A stretch of 64,000 nucleotides of DNA, from the NCBI RefSeq assembly GCF_001518815.1, contig NZ_CP013987.1, forward strand, positions 2,812,501 through 2,876,500, read 5' to 3'. The DNA comes from Pseudomonas oryzihabitans. Lineage in GTDB: Bacteria; Pseudomonadota; Gammaproteobacteria; Pseudomonadales; Pseudomonadaceae. The notes beneath the pieces are model-generated. The model ran no database searches, was not told where the DNA came from, and worked only from the letters and a program-made list of their open reading frames with translations. How positions within the stretch are numbered: the first letter of the stretch is position 1; the number at the start of each line of letters is the position of its first letter. Made by a program: the position numbers and the translations under genes. Below are positions 33,195-42,043 of the stretch, piece by piece.

Positions 33195-34853
33195 ATGTTC
33201 AAGAATTTCAGGATCGGCACCCGCCTTATCGTGTCCTTTATTGCCGTCGCAGCCATCAGCCTGGTGGTTGGGGTCGCGGGTCTGAACAACAGCAGCCAGA
33301 TCAATGATCTGGCAACTCAACTCTATGAAAACGAACTGCTGGGGTTGTCATACATCAAGGACGCCAACCTGAATCTTATTTTCATTGGTCGTGCGCGCAG
33401 TAACTACCTGTTGGCAGCCAGCGACGAGGACCGGAGTCGCGCCCAGGCGGAAGTCAAACAAGGCCTCGCCAACGTAAGGGAAAATCTGGCCAAAGCCCGC
33501 CCTCTGTTCAACAGCGAAGCGTCGGCGAACAACTTCCGGCAAATCGACGACCTGCTCACCAGCTATACCACCCAATTGGATCAGGCCATGACGCTCGCTC
33601 GTGACCGTGCGTTGCGCGAGGCAGATCCGGTACTGGACAACCAACTCGCCAGTGTCCGTCGCTATGGTGATCAGGTTGGCGCGCTGATGGCCGAGCTGTC
33701 CAAGCGTAAAGAGCAGAATGCCAGCGACGCCAACGACCTCACCGACCAGCTCTATGAACACAGCCGGGTGATGCTGATCGGTATCATCTCCGTGGGTGTG
33801 GCCTTCGGCATCCTGCTGGGCTTCTTGATGAGTCGCAGCATCACCCGCCCCCTGCGGGCCGCCGTCGAGATTGCCGATCGCCTGGCCGCTGGCGACCTCA
33901 CCCAGCGCATCGAGGCCGAAGGTCGCGACGAGACGGCCGCTCTGCTACGCGCCATGGACGGCATGAACCAGCGGCTGTCGCAGATCATCAGTGACGTGCG
34001 CAGCGCGTCCGATGGACTGGCCAGCGCCTCGGAAGAAATATCGGCCACCGCTCAGAGCATCAGCCAGGCCAGCACCGAGCAGGCGGCATCGGTCGAGGAA
34101 ACCAGCGCCAGCGTCGAGCAGATGTCGGCCTCCATCGCGCAGAATACCGAAAACGCCAAGGTCACCGACGGCATGGCCGGCAAGGCGAACCGCGAGGCCA
34201 GCGAAGGGGGGCAAGCGGTGAAAGATACCTTGATTGCCATGAAGACCATCGCGACCAAGATCAGCATCATCGACGACATCGCCTACCAGACCAATCTGCT
34301 AGCCCTTAACGCCGCCATTGAGGCAGCCCGTGCCGGCGAGCACGGCAAGGGCTTTGCAGTGGTCGCCTCCGAGGTACGCAAGCTGGCCGAACGCAGTCAG
34401 GTGGCGGCCCAGGAGATCAGCAACGTCGCCCAAGGCAGCGTGGCCCTGGCCGAGCGAGCCGGCGCCCTGCTGGACGAGATGGTGCCGTCCATCAGCAAGA
34501 CCTCCGACCTGGTCCAGGAGATTACCGCAGCGTCTGAAGAGCAGACGTCCGGTGTCGAACAGATCAATGGCGCCATGTTGCAATTGAGCCAGGTCACCCA
34601 ACAGAACGCCTCGGCCTCCGAAGAATTGGCCGCCACGGCAGAAGAGATGAGCAGTCAGGCCGAACAGCTTCAGCAACTGATGGAGTTCTTTACCCTGAAC
34701 GGCGCCGCGGGAGACCAAGAGGCGCCACGCTCTACCGCCAAGCGTTCAGACCCAGGCCTGGCCAAGCGTACGTCGGCGTTGATCGGTACCCAGCGTCACG
34801 GACCCCATGGTGGAGCGCCGGCTGGCTTCGCTCGTTTCGAAGAGACTGCCTGA
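33195..34853 (+). CDS. methyl-accepting chemotaxis protein (4HB sensor)
   Basis: 552 residues. An N-terminal transmembrane helix (~10-30), a four-helix-bundle periplasmic sensor to about residue 187, a second transmembrane helix (~188-210), HAMP (~211-265) and the long coiled-coil signalling domain with the conserved tip [24 protein letters not shown]...[16 protein letters not shown] (key motifs: [10 protein letters not shown] and GFAVVA). It senses an unknown ligand and controls CheA. A ~40-residue basic tail follows the coiled coil; no CheR-docking pentapeptide is seen at the end. AGGAG lies 6 bp before ATG. Confidence 0.95.
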   Translation: MFKNFRIGTRLIVSFIAVAAISLVVGVAGLNNSSQINDLATQLYENELLGLSYIKDANLNLIFIGRARSNYLLAASDEDRSRAQAEVKQGLANVRENLAKARPLFNSEASANNFRQIDDLLTSYTTQLDQAMTLARDRALREADPVLDNQLASVRRYGDQVGALMAELSKRKEQNASDANDLTDQLYEHSRVMLIGIISVGVAFGILLGFLMSRSITRPLRAAVEIADRLAAGDLTQRIEAEGRDETAALLRAMDGMNQRLSQIISDVRSASDGLASASEEISATAQSISQASTEQAASVEETSASVEQMSASIAQNTENAKVTDGMAGKANREASEGGQAVKDTLIAMKTIATKISIIDDIAYQTNLLALNAAIEAARAGEHGKGFAVVASEVRKLAERSQVAAQEISNVAQGSVALAERAGALLDEMVPSISKTSDLVQEITAASEEQTSGVEQINGAMLQLSQVTQQNASASEELAATAEEMSSQAEQLQQLMEFFTLNGAAGDQEAPRSTAKRSDPGLAKRTSALIGTQRHGPHGGAPAGFARFEETA

Positions 34854-34889
34854 CCGGTTGATGGCTTCTGAGCGCAGCCAATGGGCTCT

Positions 34890-34912
34890 GGTGCCGGCTG
34901 ATAGCCGGCACC
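34890..34912. terminator. perfect 10-bp stem-loop between convergent genes
   Basis: GGTGCCGGCT-GAT-AGCCGGCACC is a flawless 10-bp stem with a 3-nt loop, 36 bp after the chemoreceptor stop and before the convergent hypothetical gene. It lacks a T-run on either strand, so it may stabilise mRNA 3' ends or be a REP-like element as much as a true terminator. Confidence 0.5.
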
Positions 34913-35003
34913 TAGCGTCTCGCTAACGCCGCTTTCAATCGAACGGGATGGCCGCGTATCGAGGCGACGCCACAGCACGTGAATACCCGCCCGCCTCAAC
35001 TTT

Positions 35004-35375
35004 TCACTCGTTCAGGCGAAGAAACTGCTTCAGTCTCAGCACGATGCATTCGACGTTTTCCTTCGTGGAGAAACCCACTCGCGGCCAGTCGTATCGGCTA
35101 TCGCGCGCCGTGGCCTGGCCATTCATGGCCTTCAGCTCCGCAAAGAACTTCTTGCTTTCAGCAATGCCCCTCCCCGCCCTGCGCGCATGGGATTCGACGT
35201 CAAAAGCAATTTCGCCAAGATTGCCATCGGCTGCTCCAGCGCCTGGCCGGTACAAGAAGATCTGGCCCTTCTCGACTTTCACGCACCTGAAGCCACTGCC
35301 ACTCTCCATCTCGTAGAGGGCCCCATAGATATCGGTCAACAGGCGCCTAGCCGTCTCGAACACATATGCATCCAT
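35004..35375 (-). CDS. hypothetical protein, 123 residues
   Basis: It begins MDAYVFETARRLLTDIYGALYE with a fair ribosome-binding site (GGGAG). The predicted product mixes helices and strands, is soluble and has no signal peptide. Segments such as FRCVKVEKGQIFLYRPG and DVESHARRAGRGIAESKKFFAELKAMNG look like a genuine folded protein, but I do not recognise a family. It is isolated, convergent with the chemoreceptor gene, and has a 14-bp palindrome 85 bp upstream. Confidence 0.6.
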   Translation of the reverse strand: MDAYVFETARRLLTDIYGALYEMESGSGFRCVKVEKGQIFLYRPGAGAADGNLGEIAFDVESHARRAGRGIAESKKFFAELKAMNGQATARDSRYDWPRVGFSTKENVECIVLRLKQFLRLNE

Positions 35376-35788
35376 CTATCCTGCTCCCTGTTTTTCAAGC
35401 GAACGACGGCCGCCACAACTGCCTGGATACAGTTGATTGAAAAACCTTAGCAGCAGGTAAGGAATTAATTCCTGACGGACATATCCCCTCACAGTTGTCA
35501 GGGATGCTGCACAAAACGCGCGACAGGTACGTCGTAGCGCCCCAATCGCCAGGTGGCGAGGTGCTACAAAGACCCGCTAACGCCTGGACCCTTGAAGATG
35601 GCAACGAACGACGGCAGACAGCGGATACGCCTAGCCAACGATTTCCGCGCGATAAGCGGCAAATGACCCTGACCAAATGGCCAGAAGCGCACCTACCCCT
35701 GCTTACGGTCGCGGTTACCCCCGTGGCGAACAGGCGTTTCCGCGGACCTTCGAACAGATTGAAAAGCGCGCGCTGGCGCCTGGACGGC
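35376..35788. other. 413-bp intergenic region with operator-like palindromes
   Basis: The perfect palindrome AGGAATTAATTCCT (35460-35473) overlaps a second inverted repeat, CCTGAC (35471-35476) with GTCAGG (35498-35503). Both lie upstream of the hypothetical gene on the minus strand and could bind a regulator. The rest of the space toward rlmE shows no supported gene. Confidence 0.4.
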
Positions 35789-36409
35789 TCAGCCCTTGAA
35801 GCCCTTGCCGACCAGATAGACCTCACGCGAGCGGGGACGCGAGGCTTCGGGCTTGCGGATCGAGACCTTCTCGAAGGAGGTACGCACATCCTTGAGGAAT
35901 TCGTCGGAGCCCTCACCCTGGAAGACCTTGACCACATAGTTGCCGCCGGGCTTGAGCACCTGGCGCACCATGTCGAGGGTCAGCTCCACCAGGTACATCG
36001 CCGCCGCCTGGTCGGCCGCCGCGACACCGCTGATGTTGGGCGCGATGTCGGAGACGATCAGATCGGGCTGTCGGCCTTCGAGCATGCCGAGGATCTTCTG
36101 GAAGACGGCGTCCTCGGTGAAGTCACCCTGGACGAAGTCGACGTTATCGAGTGCGCCCATCGGCAGGATGTCGGTCGCCACCACCCGGCCCTTCTCGCCG
36201 ACGATGCCACCGGCCACCTGCGACCAGCCACCAGGGGCCGAGCCCAGGTCCATGACCAGCATGCCGGGGCGGATCAGCTTGTCCTTCTCGTTGAGCTCGA
36301 TCAGCTTGTAGCTGGAGCGTGAACGCAGGCCGTCTTTCTGAGCGCGCTTTACGAAGGGATCGTTGACGTGTTCGTCCAGCCAGCGACGGCTGCTTTTGGA
36401 TCGTTTCAT
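35789..36409 (-). CDS. rlmE: 23S rRNA 2'-O-methyltransferase RlmE (RrmJ/FtsJ)
   Basis: 206 residues, the usual length. The catalytic tetrad is intact: Lys35, Asp121 (IVSDIAPN), Lys161 (YVVKVFQG) and Glu196, each three positions earlier than in the E. coli enzyme; the SAM site [13 protein letters not shown] is at ~53-65. It methylates U2552 of 23S rRNA during 50S assembly, at the expense of S-adenosylmethionine. In most pseudomonads rlmE is followed by ftsH; here the downstream 400 bp contain no ftsH, so the usual linkage is broken. Divergent from the FAD-protein gene, with a 245-bp space between them. Confidence 0.93.
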   Translation of the reverse strand: MKRSKSSRRWLDEHVNDPFVKRAQKDGLRSRSSYKLIELNEKDKLIRPGMLVMDLGSAPGGWSQVAGGIVGEKGRVVATDILPMGALDNVDFVQGDFTEDAVFQKILGMLEGRQPDLIVSDIAPNISGVAAADQAAAMYLVELTLDMVRQVLKPGGNYVVKVFQGEGSDEFLKDVRTSFEKVSIRKPEASRPRSREVYLVGKGFKG

Positions 36410-36654
36410 GTTGGAGCTACCACGGGAAATCGGGTGAGAAGCGGACGCACGCCAAACCTGGCCGGCCGCAAAGAGGCGGCGATTATAAGCCGATAACGCC
36501 CTGGCACGAATCAGGGATCGCCGTGGCGACCGCTAGACCGCCGAATCGAGCGCCCATCGTCCTGGCCTGACAGCGCCGATACCGCCGGGTACAATCGCCG
36601 CCCTACCCCTCCTCCTCCCTTCCTTTGCCGGAGTCACCGGCCAGGACTATTGTC

Positions 36655-38304
36655 ATGATTCGCATCAACGAACTGTCGCTGCCGCTTGATCACACCCCCG
36701 ACGAACTGCGCCAGGCCATCCTTGGCCGCCTGAACCTGCGCGACGCCGATCTCCTGAATTTCACCGTGTTCAAGCGCAGCTACGATGCGCGCAAGAAGAA
36801 CAGCGTCATCCTGTTCATCTACATCATTGACCTAGAGGTAAGGGACGAGGCAGCGGTGCTGGCGCGCTTCGCCAATGACCTGCACGTACGTCCCGCCCCG
36901 GACACCGGCTATTACCCGGTCGGCGAGGCGCCGGCGAACCTGACCGAGCGCCCGCTGGTGGTGGGTTTCGGCCCCTGCGGGCTGTTCGCTGCCCTGCTGC
37001 TGGCCCAGATGGGCTTCAAGCCCATCGTGCTCGAACGCGGCAAGGATGTGCGCAGCCGCACCAAGGACACCTGGGCGCTGTGGCGCAAGAAGGTCCTGAC
37101 GCCCGAGTCCAACGTGCAGTTCGGTGAAGGCGGTGCTGGCCTGTTTTCCGATGGCAAGCTCTATAGCCAGATCAAGGATCCCAAGTTCTACGCCCGCAAG
37201 GTGATGCACGAGTTCGTCCGCGCTGGCGCGCCTGAGGAAATCCTCTATGTCAGCAAACCGCACATCGGCACCTTCCGCCTCACTGGGGTGGTGGCAGCCA
37301 TGCGCGAGGAAATCATCGCGCTCGGCGGCGAAGTCCGCTTCGAGAGCAAGGTGACGGATCTGGTGATCAACGATGGCCAGCTCGAAGGCGTGGTGCTCGC
37401 CAATGGCGAGACCCTGCACAGCCGCCATGTGGTCCTCGCCCTGGGCCACAGCTCCCGCGACACCTTCCGCATGCTGCACCGCCAGGGCGTATATATCGAA
37501 GCCAAGCCCTTCGCTGTCGGCTTCCGCATCGAACACCCCCAGGGCATGATCGATCAGGCCCGCCTGGGCAAGTACGCCGGCCACCCGGAACTGGGCGCCG
37601 CCGACTACAAGCTGGTGCACCACGCCAAGAATGGCCGCGCCGTGTACAGCTTCTGCATGTGCCCGGGCGGTACCGTGGTGGCCGCCACCTCCGAGCCGGG
37701 CCGGGTCGTGACCAACGGCATGAGCCAGTACTCGCGCAACGAGCGCAATGCCAACTCCGGCATCGTGGTGGGCATCAATCCCGAGCAGGATTTCCCCGGC
37801 GATCCGCTGGCGGGCGTCGAGCTGCAGGAGCGACTGGAGTCGCGCGCCTACGAGCTGGGCGGTAGCGACTATTCCGCACCCGGCCAACTGGTTGGAGACT
37901 TCATTCGCGGCGTGCCCTCCACCGAATTCGGTGAAGTGGAACCTTCCTACAAGCCCGGCGTACGCCTGGGCGACCTAGCGCCGTCGCTGCCCGCCTACGC
38001 CATCGAGGCCATCCGCGAAGCGCTGCCCGCCTTCGGCAAGCAGATCCGCGGCTTCGACCGCCATGACGCCATCCTGACCGGCATCGAAACCCGCACCTCC
38101 TCGCCGGTGCGCATCACCCGTGACAACGACAGCCTGCAAAGCCTGAACCTTCGCGGCCTCTATCCGGCCGGTGAAGGCGCCGGTTATGCCGGCGGCATCC
38201 TGTCGGCGGGCGTGGATGGCATCAAGGTGGCCGAGGCCCTGGCCAAGTCGATGCTTGCGGATGCCGACGAGCAGCATGCCCCGCTGGCCCGAGCCGCTGG
38301 CTGA
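36655..38304 (+). CDS. FAD-dependent oxidoreductase-like protein (COG2509)
   Basis: 549 residues from ATG (AGGA 9 bp upstream); a TTG 30 bp earlier is less likely. The first ~85 residues are an extra N-terminal domain (RINELSLPLDHTPDELRQAI) and the FAD-binding Rossmann motif follows at about 100 (VVGFGPCGLFAALLLAQMG). SNVQFGEGGAGLFSDGKLYSQ and the C-terminal GEGAGYAGGILSAGVDG are signatures of this widespread but uncharacterised dehydrogenase family. The gene overlaps the next by one base (TGATG) and is thus translationally coupled to an RNA methyltransferase gene. Function: unknown redox reaction, cytosolic. Confidence 0.85.
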   Translation: MIRINELSLPLDHTPDELRQAILGRLNLRDADLLNFTVFKRSYDARKKNSVILFIYIIDLEVRDEAAVLARFANDLHVRPAPDTGYYPVGEAPANLTERPLVVGFGPCGLFAALLLAQMGFKPIVLERGKDVRSRTKDTWALWRKKVLTPESNVQFGEGGAGLFSDGKLYSQIKDPKFYARKVMHEFVRAGAPEEILYVSKPHIGTFRLTGVVAAMREEIIALGGEVRFESKVTDLVINDGQLEGVVLANGETLHSRHVVLALGHSSRDTFRMLHRQGVYIEAKPFAVGFRIEHPQGMIDQARLGKYAGHPELGAADYKLVHHAKNGRAVYSFCMCPGGTVVAATSEPGRVVTNGMSQYSRNERNANSGIVVGINPEQDFPGDPLAGVELQERLESRAYELGGSDYSAPGQLVGDFIRGVPSTEFGEVEPSYKPGVRLGDLAPSLPAYAIEAIREALPAFGKQIRGFDRHDAILTGIETRTSSPVRITRDNDSLQSLNLRGLYPAGEGAGYAGGILSAGVDGIKVAEALAKSMLADADEQHAPLARAAG

Positions 38305-39035
38305 TGAAGCTCGACGACCTCAAGAAACTCCACCAGAAGAAGTACCGCGCCGAATTCGGCCACTTCCTGGTGGAGGGCGAACATCTGGCACTCGAACTAC
38401 AGAAGGCCGCGCTGCAGAATCCCCAGCTGCAACGTGCCGAACTCTATGTGACGGGTGCCTACGAACACTGGCGGAGTCCGTTCCGGACGCACCTGATCAG
38501 CGACCGGCAGATGGGGCAGCTCGCCGACACCAAGACCCCGCAAGGGATCCTGGCAGTGGTGCCAATGCCCGTGCCTCTGACCAGCGCGCCGGCAATCGCC
38601 GAAGGCGAACGCGCGGTCTATCTGCACGAGATCCAGGACCCGGGCAACCTGGGCACCATCCTGCGTACCCTGGCCTGGTTCGGTGGCTTTCGCTGCCTGC
38701 TGAGCCCCGGCAGCGTCGACCCCTACAACCCCAAGGTCGTCCGCGCCAGCATGGGCGCCATCTTCCATACGCCGCTGGAGCTCGACGTCGAACTCGACGG
38801 CTTGCAGGAACGCTTCCCTCGCCTCGCCTGCTTGGACATGCACGGCGAGCCCGTGCAGTCGGCCCAGTTCAAGGCCTTCGACTGTTACCTGTTCGGCAAC
38901 GAAGCCCGCGGCGTTCCTCGTGAACAACTCACCGCCCTGAACGCTCAGCCCTTCACCATCGGCGGCTCGGGAGCCATCGAGTCCCTGAATCTGGCGGCGA
39001 CGGTGAACATGTGCGCCTATGAGTTGAGCCGGTAG
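38304..39035 (+). CDS. TrmH/SpoU-type RNA 2'-O-methyltransferase
   Basis: 243 residues. An N-terminal substrate-binding domain (LKKLHQKKYRAEFGHFLVEGEHLALE) precedes a SPOUT domain with all three motifs: DPGNLGTILRTLAWFG, LFGNEARGVP and IESLNLAATVNMCAYE. It binds SAM in a trefoil knot and 2'-O-methylates rRNA or tRNA; the exact nucleotide cannot be told from sequence. The start codon overlaps the stop of the FAD-protein gene, implying coupled synthesis. Confidence 0.9.
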   Translation: MKLDDLKKLHQKKYRAEFGHFLVEGEHLALELQKAALQNPQLQRAELYVTGAYEHWRSPFRTHLISDRQMGQLADTKTPQGILAVVPMPVPLTSAPAIAEGERAVYLHEIQDPGNLGTILRTLAWFGGFRCLLSPGSVDPYNPKVVRASMGAIFHTPLELDVELDGLQERFPRLACLDMHGEPVQSAQFKAFDCYLFGNEARGVPREQLTALNAQPFTIGGSGAIESLNLAATVNMCAYELSR

Positions 39036-39169
39036 CGTCCGGCCACCATTCCTAGTCGCGTGGTGCCCTTTGAGCGTCGGAAGACCAGCCAGAAGACCCT
39101 CGGGCCCAGTGACGGACACACCCTTGTTACACAGGACGCCGCCTGGCGGCCCGAGCGATCTGATTAGCG

Positions 39170-39813
39170 TCCGCCAGCTGCTCGACCTTCCAGCGGGTAT
39201 CGATCAACCTGTGCGTCGGCTCGCTCGGCAGGATGCCTTCGGCGGATTACCGCCTGCCGCCCGAACATCCCTATCCAGCCGCTCTGGATGATTGCCTTAC
39301 GGCCTATCGGCATGCGCTGGGCCAGTACTCACCCGCCAATATTGTCCTCATCGGCCGCTCGGCGGATGGCAATCTTGCCCTGGCGATGCTCTTGCGCGGC
39401 CGCGATGAAGGGTTGCCGATGCCGGCCGGACTGGTGCCGCTGTCGCCGGAAGTCGACCTGACCGAATTGGGAGACCGCCTCCACACCAACCGCCATGTGG
39501 ATGTGATGCTTCCCTTCCCCCTCATGCCAATCAATCGGCTCTATGCCAGCGATGCGGATCTCGGCCACCCCTGTTTATCCCCTCTGTTCGGCCAGCTCAA
39601 GGGATTACCGCCTACCTTCCTACAGACGGGTACCCGCGACCTCTTCCTGGCCAATGCGGCGCACCTGCATCGCCGGTTACGCCAGGCGAAGATTCCGGTC
39701 GACCTCTACGTGGGCGAAGGCAGGTCCCATGGGGGCTCCCTGGGGGAACGGTAGAGGATAAGGAACTCGCACAGGAGACGCGTGACATCGTCGAGACCTG
39801 TTGGCAACGCTAG
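39170..39813 (+). pseudogene. broken alpha/beta hydrolase (HSL-type esterase) gene
   Basis: A 173-codon frame begins in ADYRLPPEHPYPAALDD, the middle of an HSL-type esterase, and keeps a nucleophile-like elbow GRSADG where GDSAGG is usual. Near 39750 the frame is lost: the family C-terminus continues in the next frame as EDKELAQETRDIVETCW up to TAG at 39811. Just upstream, another frame reads QPVRRLARQDAF, resembling the helix before DYRLPPEHP. So at least two frameshifts are present and the N-terminal HGGG oxyanion motif is missing. The product cannot be functional as an esterase. Confidence 0.7.
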
Positions 39814-40092
39814 ATGCCGCCATGTATGCGGCCTCTGGATTCATACCCCGGGCGCTCAACGGCACGCGCGCTTGCCACCTACTTGGGTAGCATCGCGTAA
39901 GCGCTTCGAACGCCTGGTCTTTGTGGGCGGGGTCCTTGGTAGAGCCGAAGATCTCGTTGCCAAGCCGAGCGTTCTCAGCCAGCGGTGCTCCTGCGCGAGT
40001 TCTGGCTCATGGATAGGACCTTCGGTGCCATCAAGCTGAACAGTCCCGTGCACACCCGGTCCGTATGGGAACAACCACCGGGAGAATCGACG

Positions 40093-40584
40093 ATGACGAC
40101 AGCCAGCAATCTGTTGTGGGGCGCTGTGGCGATTGGCGTGGTGACTGGCATGCGCAGCATGTTGGCGCCGACCATGGTCAGCCAGGCGTTGGCCGAGCGT
40201 GCGGGCATAGCAGACGCCGGCGAACCCGCGCGCACCCTCGCGTCGCACCGCGTACGACGCTACGTGATGCCCCTGGCCGCCGGGGAGCTATTGGGCGACA
40301 AGATGCCCTTCGCGCCAGACCGTACCATCGTGCCATCGATGCTGGTTCGTGCCGTATCGGGTGGTGTCAGCGCGGCAGCACTGGCAGGTGCGCGGCGGCA
40401 ACCGATAATGCTGCCGGCACTGATCGGGGCGACCGCCGCCTGTATCGCCGCCAAGGTTGCGATCGATCTGCGCAAGCGCTACGGCACCAACGCCTGGCTC
40501 AATGCGGGTCTTGGCGTGGCCGAGGATTGCATGGCCGTATCGCTGGGCAATGCCGGGTTGCGTCGAGCACTACAGGATTGCTAG
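40093..40584 (+). CDS. DUF4126-like membrane protein
   Basis: 163 residues from an ATG with GGGAG 8 bp upstream; the frame is open 36 codons further without similarity. Several hydrophobic segments (NLLWGAVAIGVVTGMRSMLAPT, AVSGGVSAAALAGA, PALIGATAACIAAKVAID) and the GMRS motif near the start are typical of DUF4126 proteins. Likely an inner-membrane protein of unknown function. The 279 bp before it hold the end of the broken esterase gene's surroundings and no other feature that I can support. Confidence 0.7.
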   Translation: MTTASNLLWGAVAIGVVTGMRSMLAPTMVSQALAERAGIADAGEPARTLASHRVRRYVMPLAAGELLGDKMPFAPDRTIVPSMLVRAVSGGVSAAALAGARRQPIMLPALIGATAACIAAKVAIDLRKRYGTNAWLNAGLGVAEDCMAVSLGNAGLRRALQDC

Positions 40585-40803
40585 GCCGAAGGTTGCACGC
40601 TGCTCGCAATCCGCACTTCGGTCCGGTCTGTCCAGTACGACGTAGGCGGCCAGACAGGACCTGTCAATTCATCGGTATCGCTTTCACTGCATAGCGTCCC
40701 GTGGTGAAGAGACCTGGCTCTTCTGCTCGAATGGCGACGAGCCAGCGTCCCTTGAAAGCTGGGCAATCACACCTTGGTCAAATGTTATGGGGTACGAAGA
40801 CGC

Positions 40804-41019
40804 TCATCCGCCAGCATCGGTACCTGGCGGGAGCTGGAAAGTACGCGCCCATTCGAGCAGATCATTTTCTTCATCGGTACGATCGTCTGCACCAGATTCC
40901 TCAAGCACGGCCACTAGCCGATTCATGAAGGCTCGATCAGCGCGAGCCTGATCGATGATCCTGTTCAGGTTCAATTGACCGAGCCGCTGGAGAGGAGCCT
41001 GAAATTCATTGTCTTCCAT
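40804..41019 (-). CDS. hypothetical small acidic protein
   Basis: 71 residues from ATG: MEDNEFQAPLQRLGQLNLNR, then a helical, acidic middle (ESGADDRTDEENDLLEWARTF). The composition is protein-like, but the ribosome-binding site is weak and no family is recognised. An upstream in-frame ATG would add 20 basic residues. It stands alone. Confidence 0.45.
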   Translation of the reverse strand: MEDNEFQAPLQRLGQLNLNRIIDQARADRAFMNRLVAVLEESGADDRTDEENDLLEWARTFQLPPGTDAGG

Positions 41020-41281
41020 GCGAGGACGTCTGTTCCTAGAAGCACGGCTGCCGATTGCCGACTGGCCTATTGCCATCATCTACCAGGAAAGTAGCCGGCC
41101 GGAATTGGTTATCGCAAAAAGTGTCGAGAATGATGACTGAACCGCAGTCGGTAGCTGGCTTGGGGCTGTTGCCCTAGGCATTGCATAGCTGTTCGTCAAT
41201 GGCAGGCGAATCCTAGCTCGCCTGCCCCGTTCTTCCCGCTAGCGTCGCTCAGACGCCTGGCAGGCCAAGATCCCTGGCCCG

Positions 41282-41902
41282 TCACGCAGGCACCGCACGC
41301 ATGCCCTCGAACATCAGGCGCGTGGTGTTGCGGACGTTGGCGGCATGCCCTTGCCGATCCATCTGGTCACTGGCCGTCAGGCGAAGCAGCTGCAGATGGG
41401 AGTAGTCGTTGAGCAGGAAGGCGGCCAATTCCACATCCAGGTCGGCGCGCAGCTTGCCGGCGGCCTGCAATTCGCGCAGCACGTTGGCGATCTCGCCCTG
41501 TAGCCCCCTATTCATCTGCCGGTAGGCCTCGGGCAGACCACTGTTGCCACCTACCAGCACCAGTGGCAGCAGCTCACGCCAGAGCGCGGCGGGCAGCACC
41601 TCGAGGGCATAGCTGACGAGAAGGTGTTCGAGGTGGCAGAGCGCATCGACGGGATCATCGAATTCGCGGATGCGCTTGCGCACATCGATCAGGGCGCGGC
41701 GATCGGACTCCTTGATCATCTCCAGGATGATCTCGTGCTTGCTGCCGAAATACTTGAACACCGTAGGTGCCGAGACACCGGCATCACGAGCGATCTGCTC
41801 GACGGTGGTCTCGCGAAAACCCTGGCGTTGAAACAGTGCCACCGCCGCTGCCGAGATGGCGCTTCGGCGTAATGCCTTCTGACGTTCGCGTAAGCCGCTC
41901 AC
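41282..41902 (-). CDS. TetR-family regulator of hydrolase/porin/MFS cluster
   Basis: 206 residues: helix-turn-helix RSAISAAAVALFQRQGFRETTVEQIARDAGVSAPTVFKYFGSK (key part: VEQIARDAGVS) and a helical effector domain. It is divergent from a five-element cluster beginning with a serine hydrolase gene. The shared 141-bp region has an AT-rich promoter overlapped by an inverted repeat, so it is most likely the repressor of the cluster. The inducer is unknown. Confidence 0.9.
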   Translation of the reverse strand: MSGLRERQKALRRSAISAAAVALFQRQGFRETTVEQIARDAGVSAPTVFKYFGSKHEIILEMIKESDRRALIDVRKRIREFDDPVDALCHLEHLLVSYALEVLPAALWRELLPLVLVGGNSGLPEAYRQMNRGLQGEIANVLRELQAAGKLRADLDVELAAFLLNDYSHLQLLRLTASDQMDRQGHAANVRNTTRLMFEGMRAVPA

Positions 41903-41968
41903 CGTCGCTCCTGATTTCTGGGATAGCGGAAAGCATAGCTGCCCCGGTTTGGTCGAGAAAATATTTTA

Positions 41969-41997
41969 TTGACTAAAGAAATTAACAGGGTTAATTA
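41969..41997 (+). promoter_or_regulatory. promoter with overlapping TetR operator-like repeat
   Basis: TTGACT (41969-41974), 17-bp spacer, TAATTA (41992-41997). The perfect inverted repeat AATTAAC-N3-GTTAATT occupies 41980-41996, covering spacer and -10. A second self-complementary block, AAAATATTTT (41958-41967), lies just upstream. The arrangement suits repression of the hydrolase gene by the divergent TetR protein. Confidence 0.6.
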
Positions 41998-42043
41998 TTT
42001 TCCCGTACCTGCTCGACGCAGGGCAACTGCCAGGATGAGTCTG

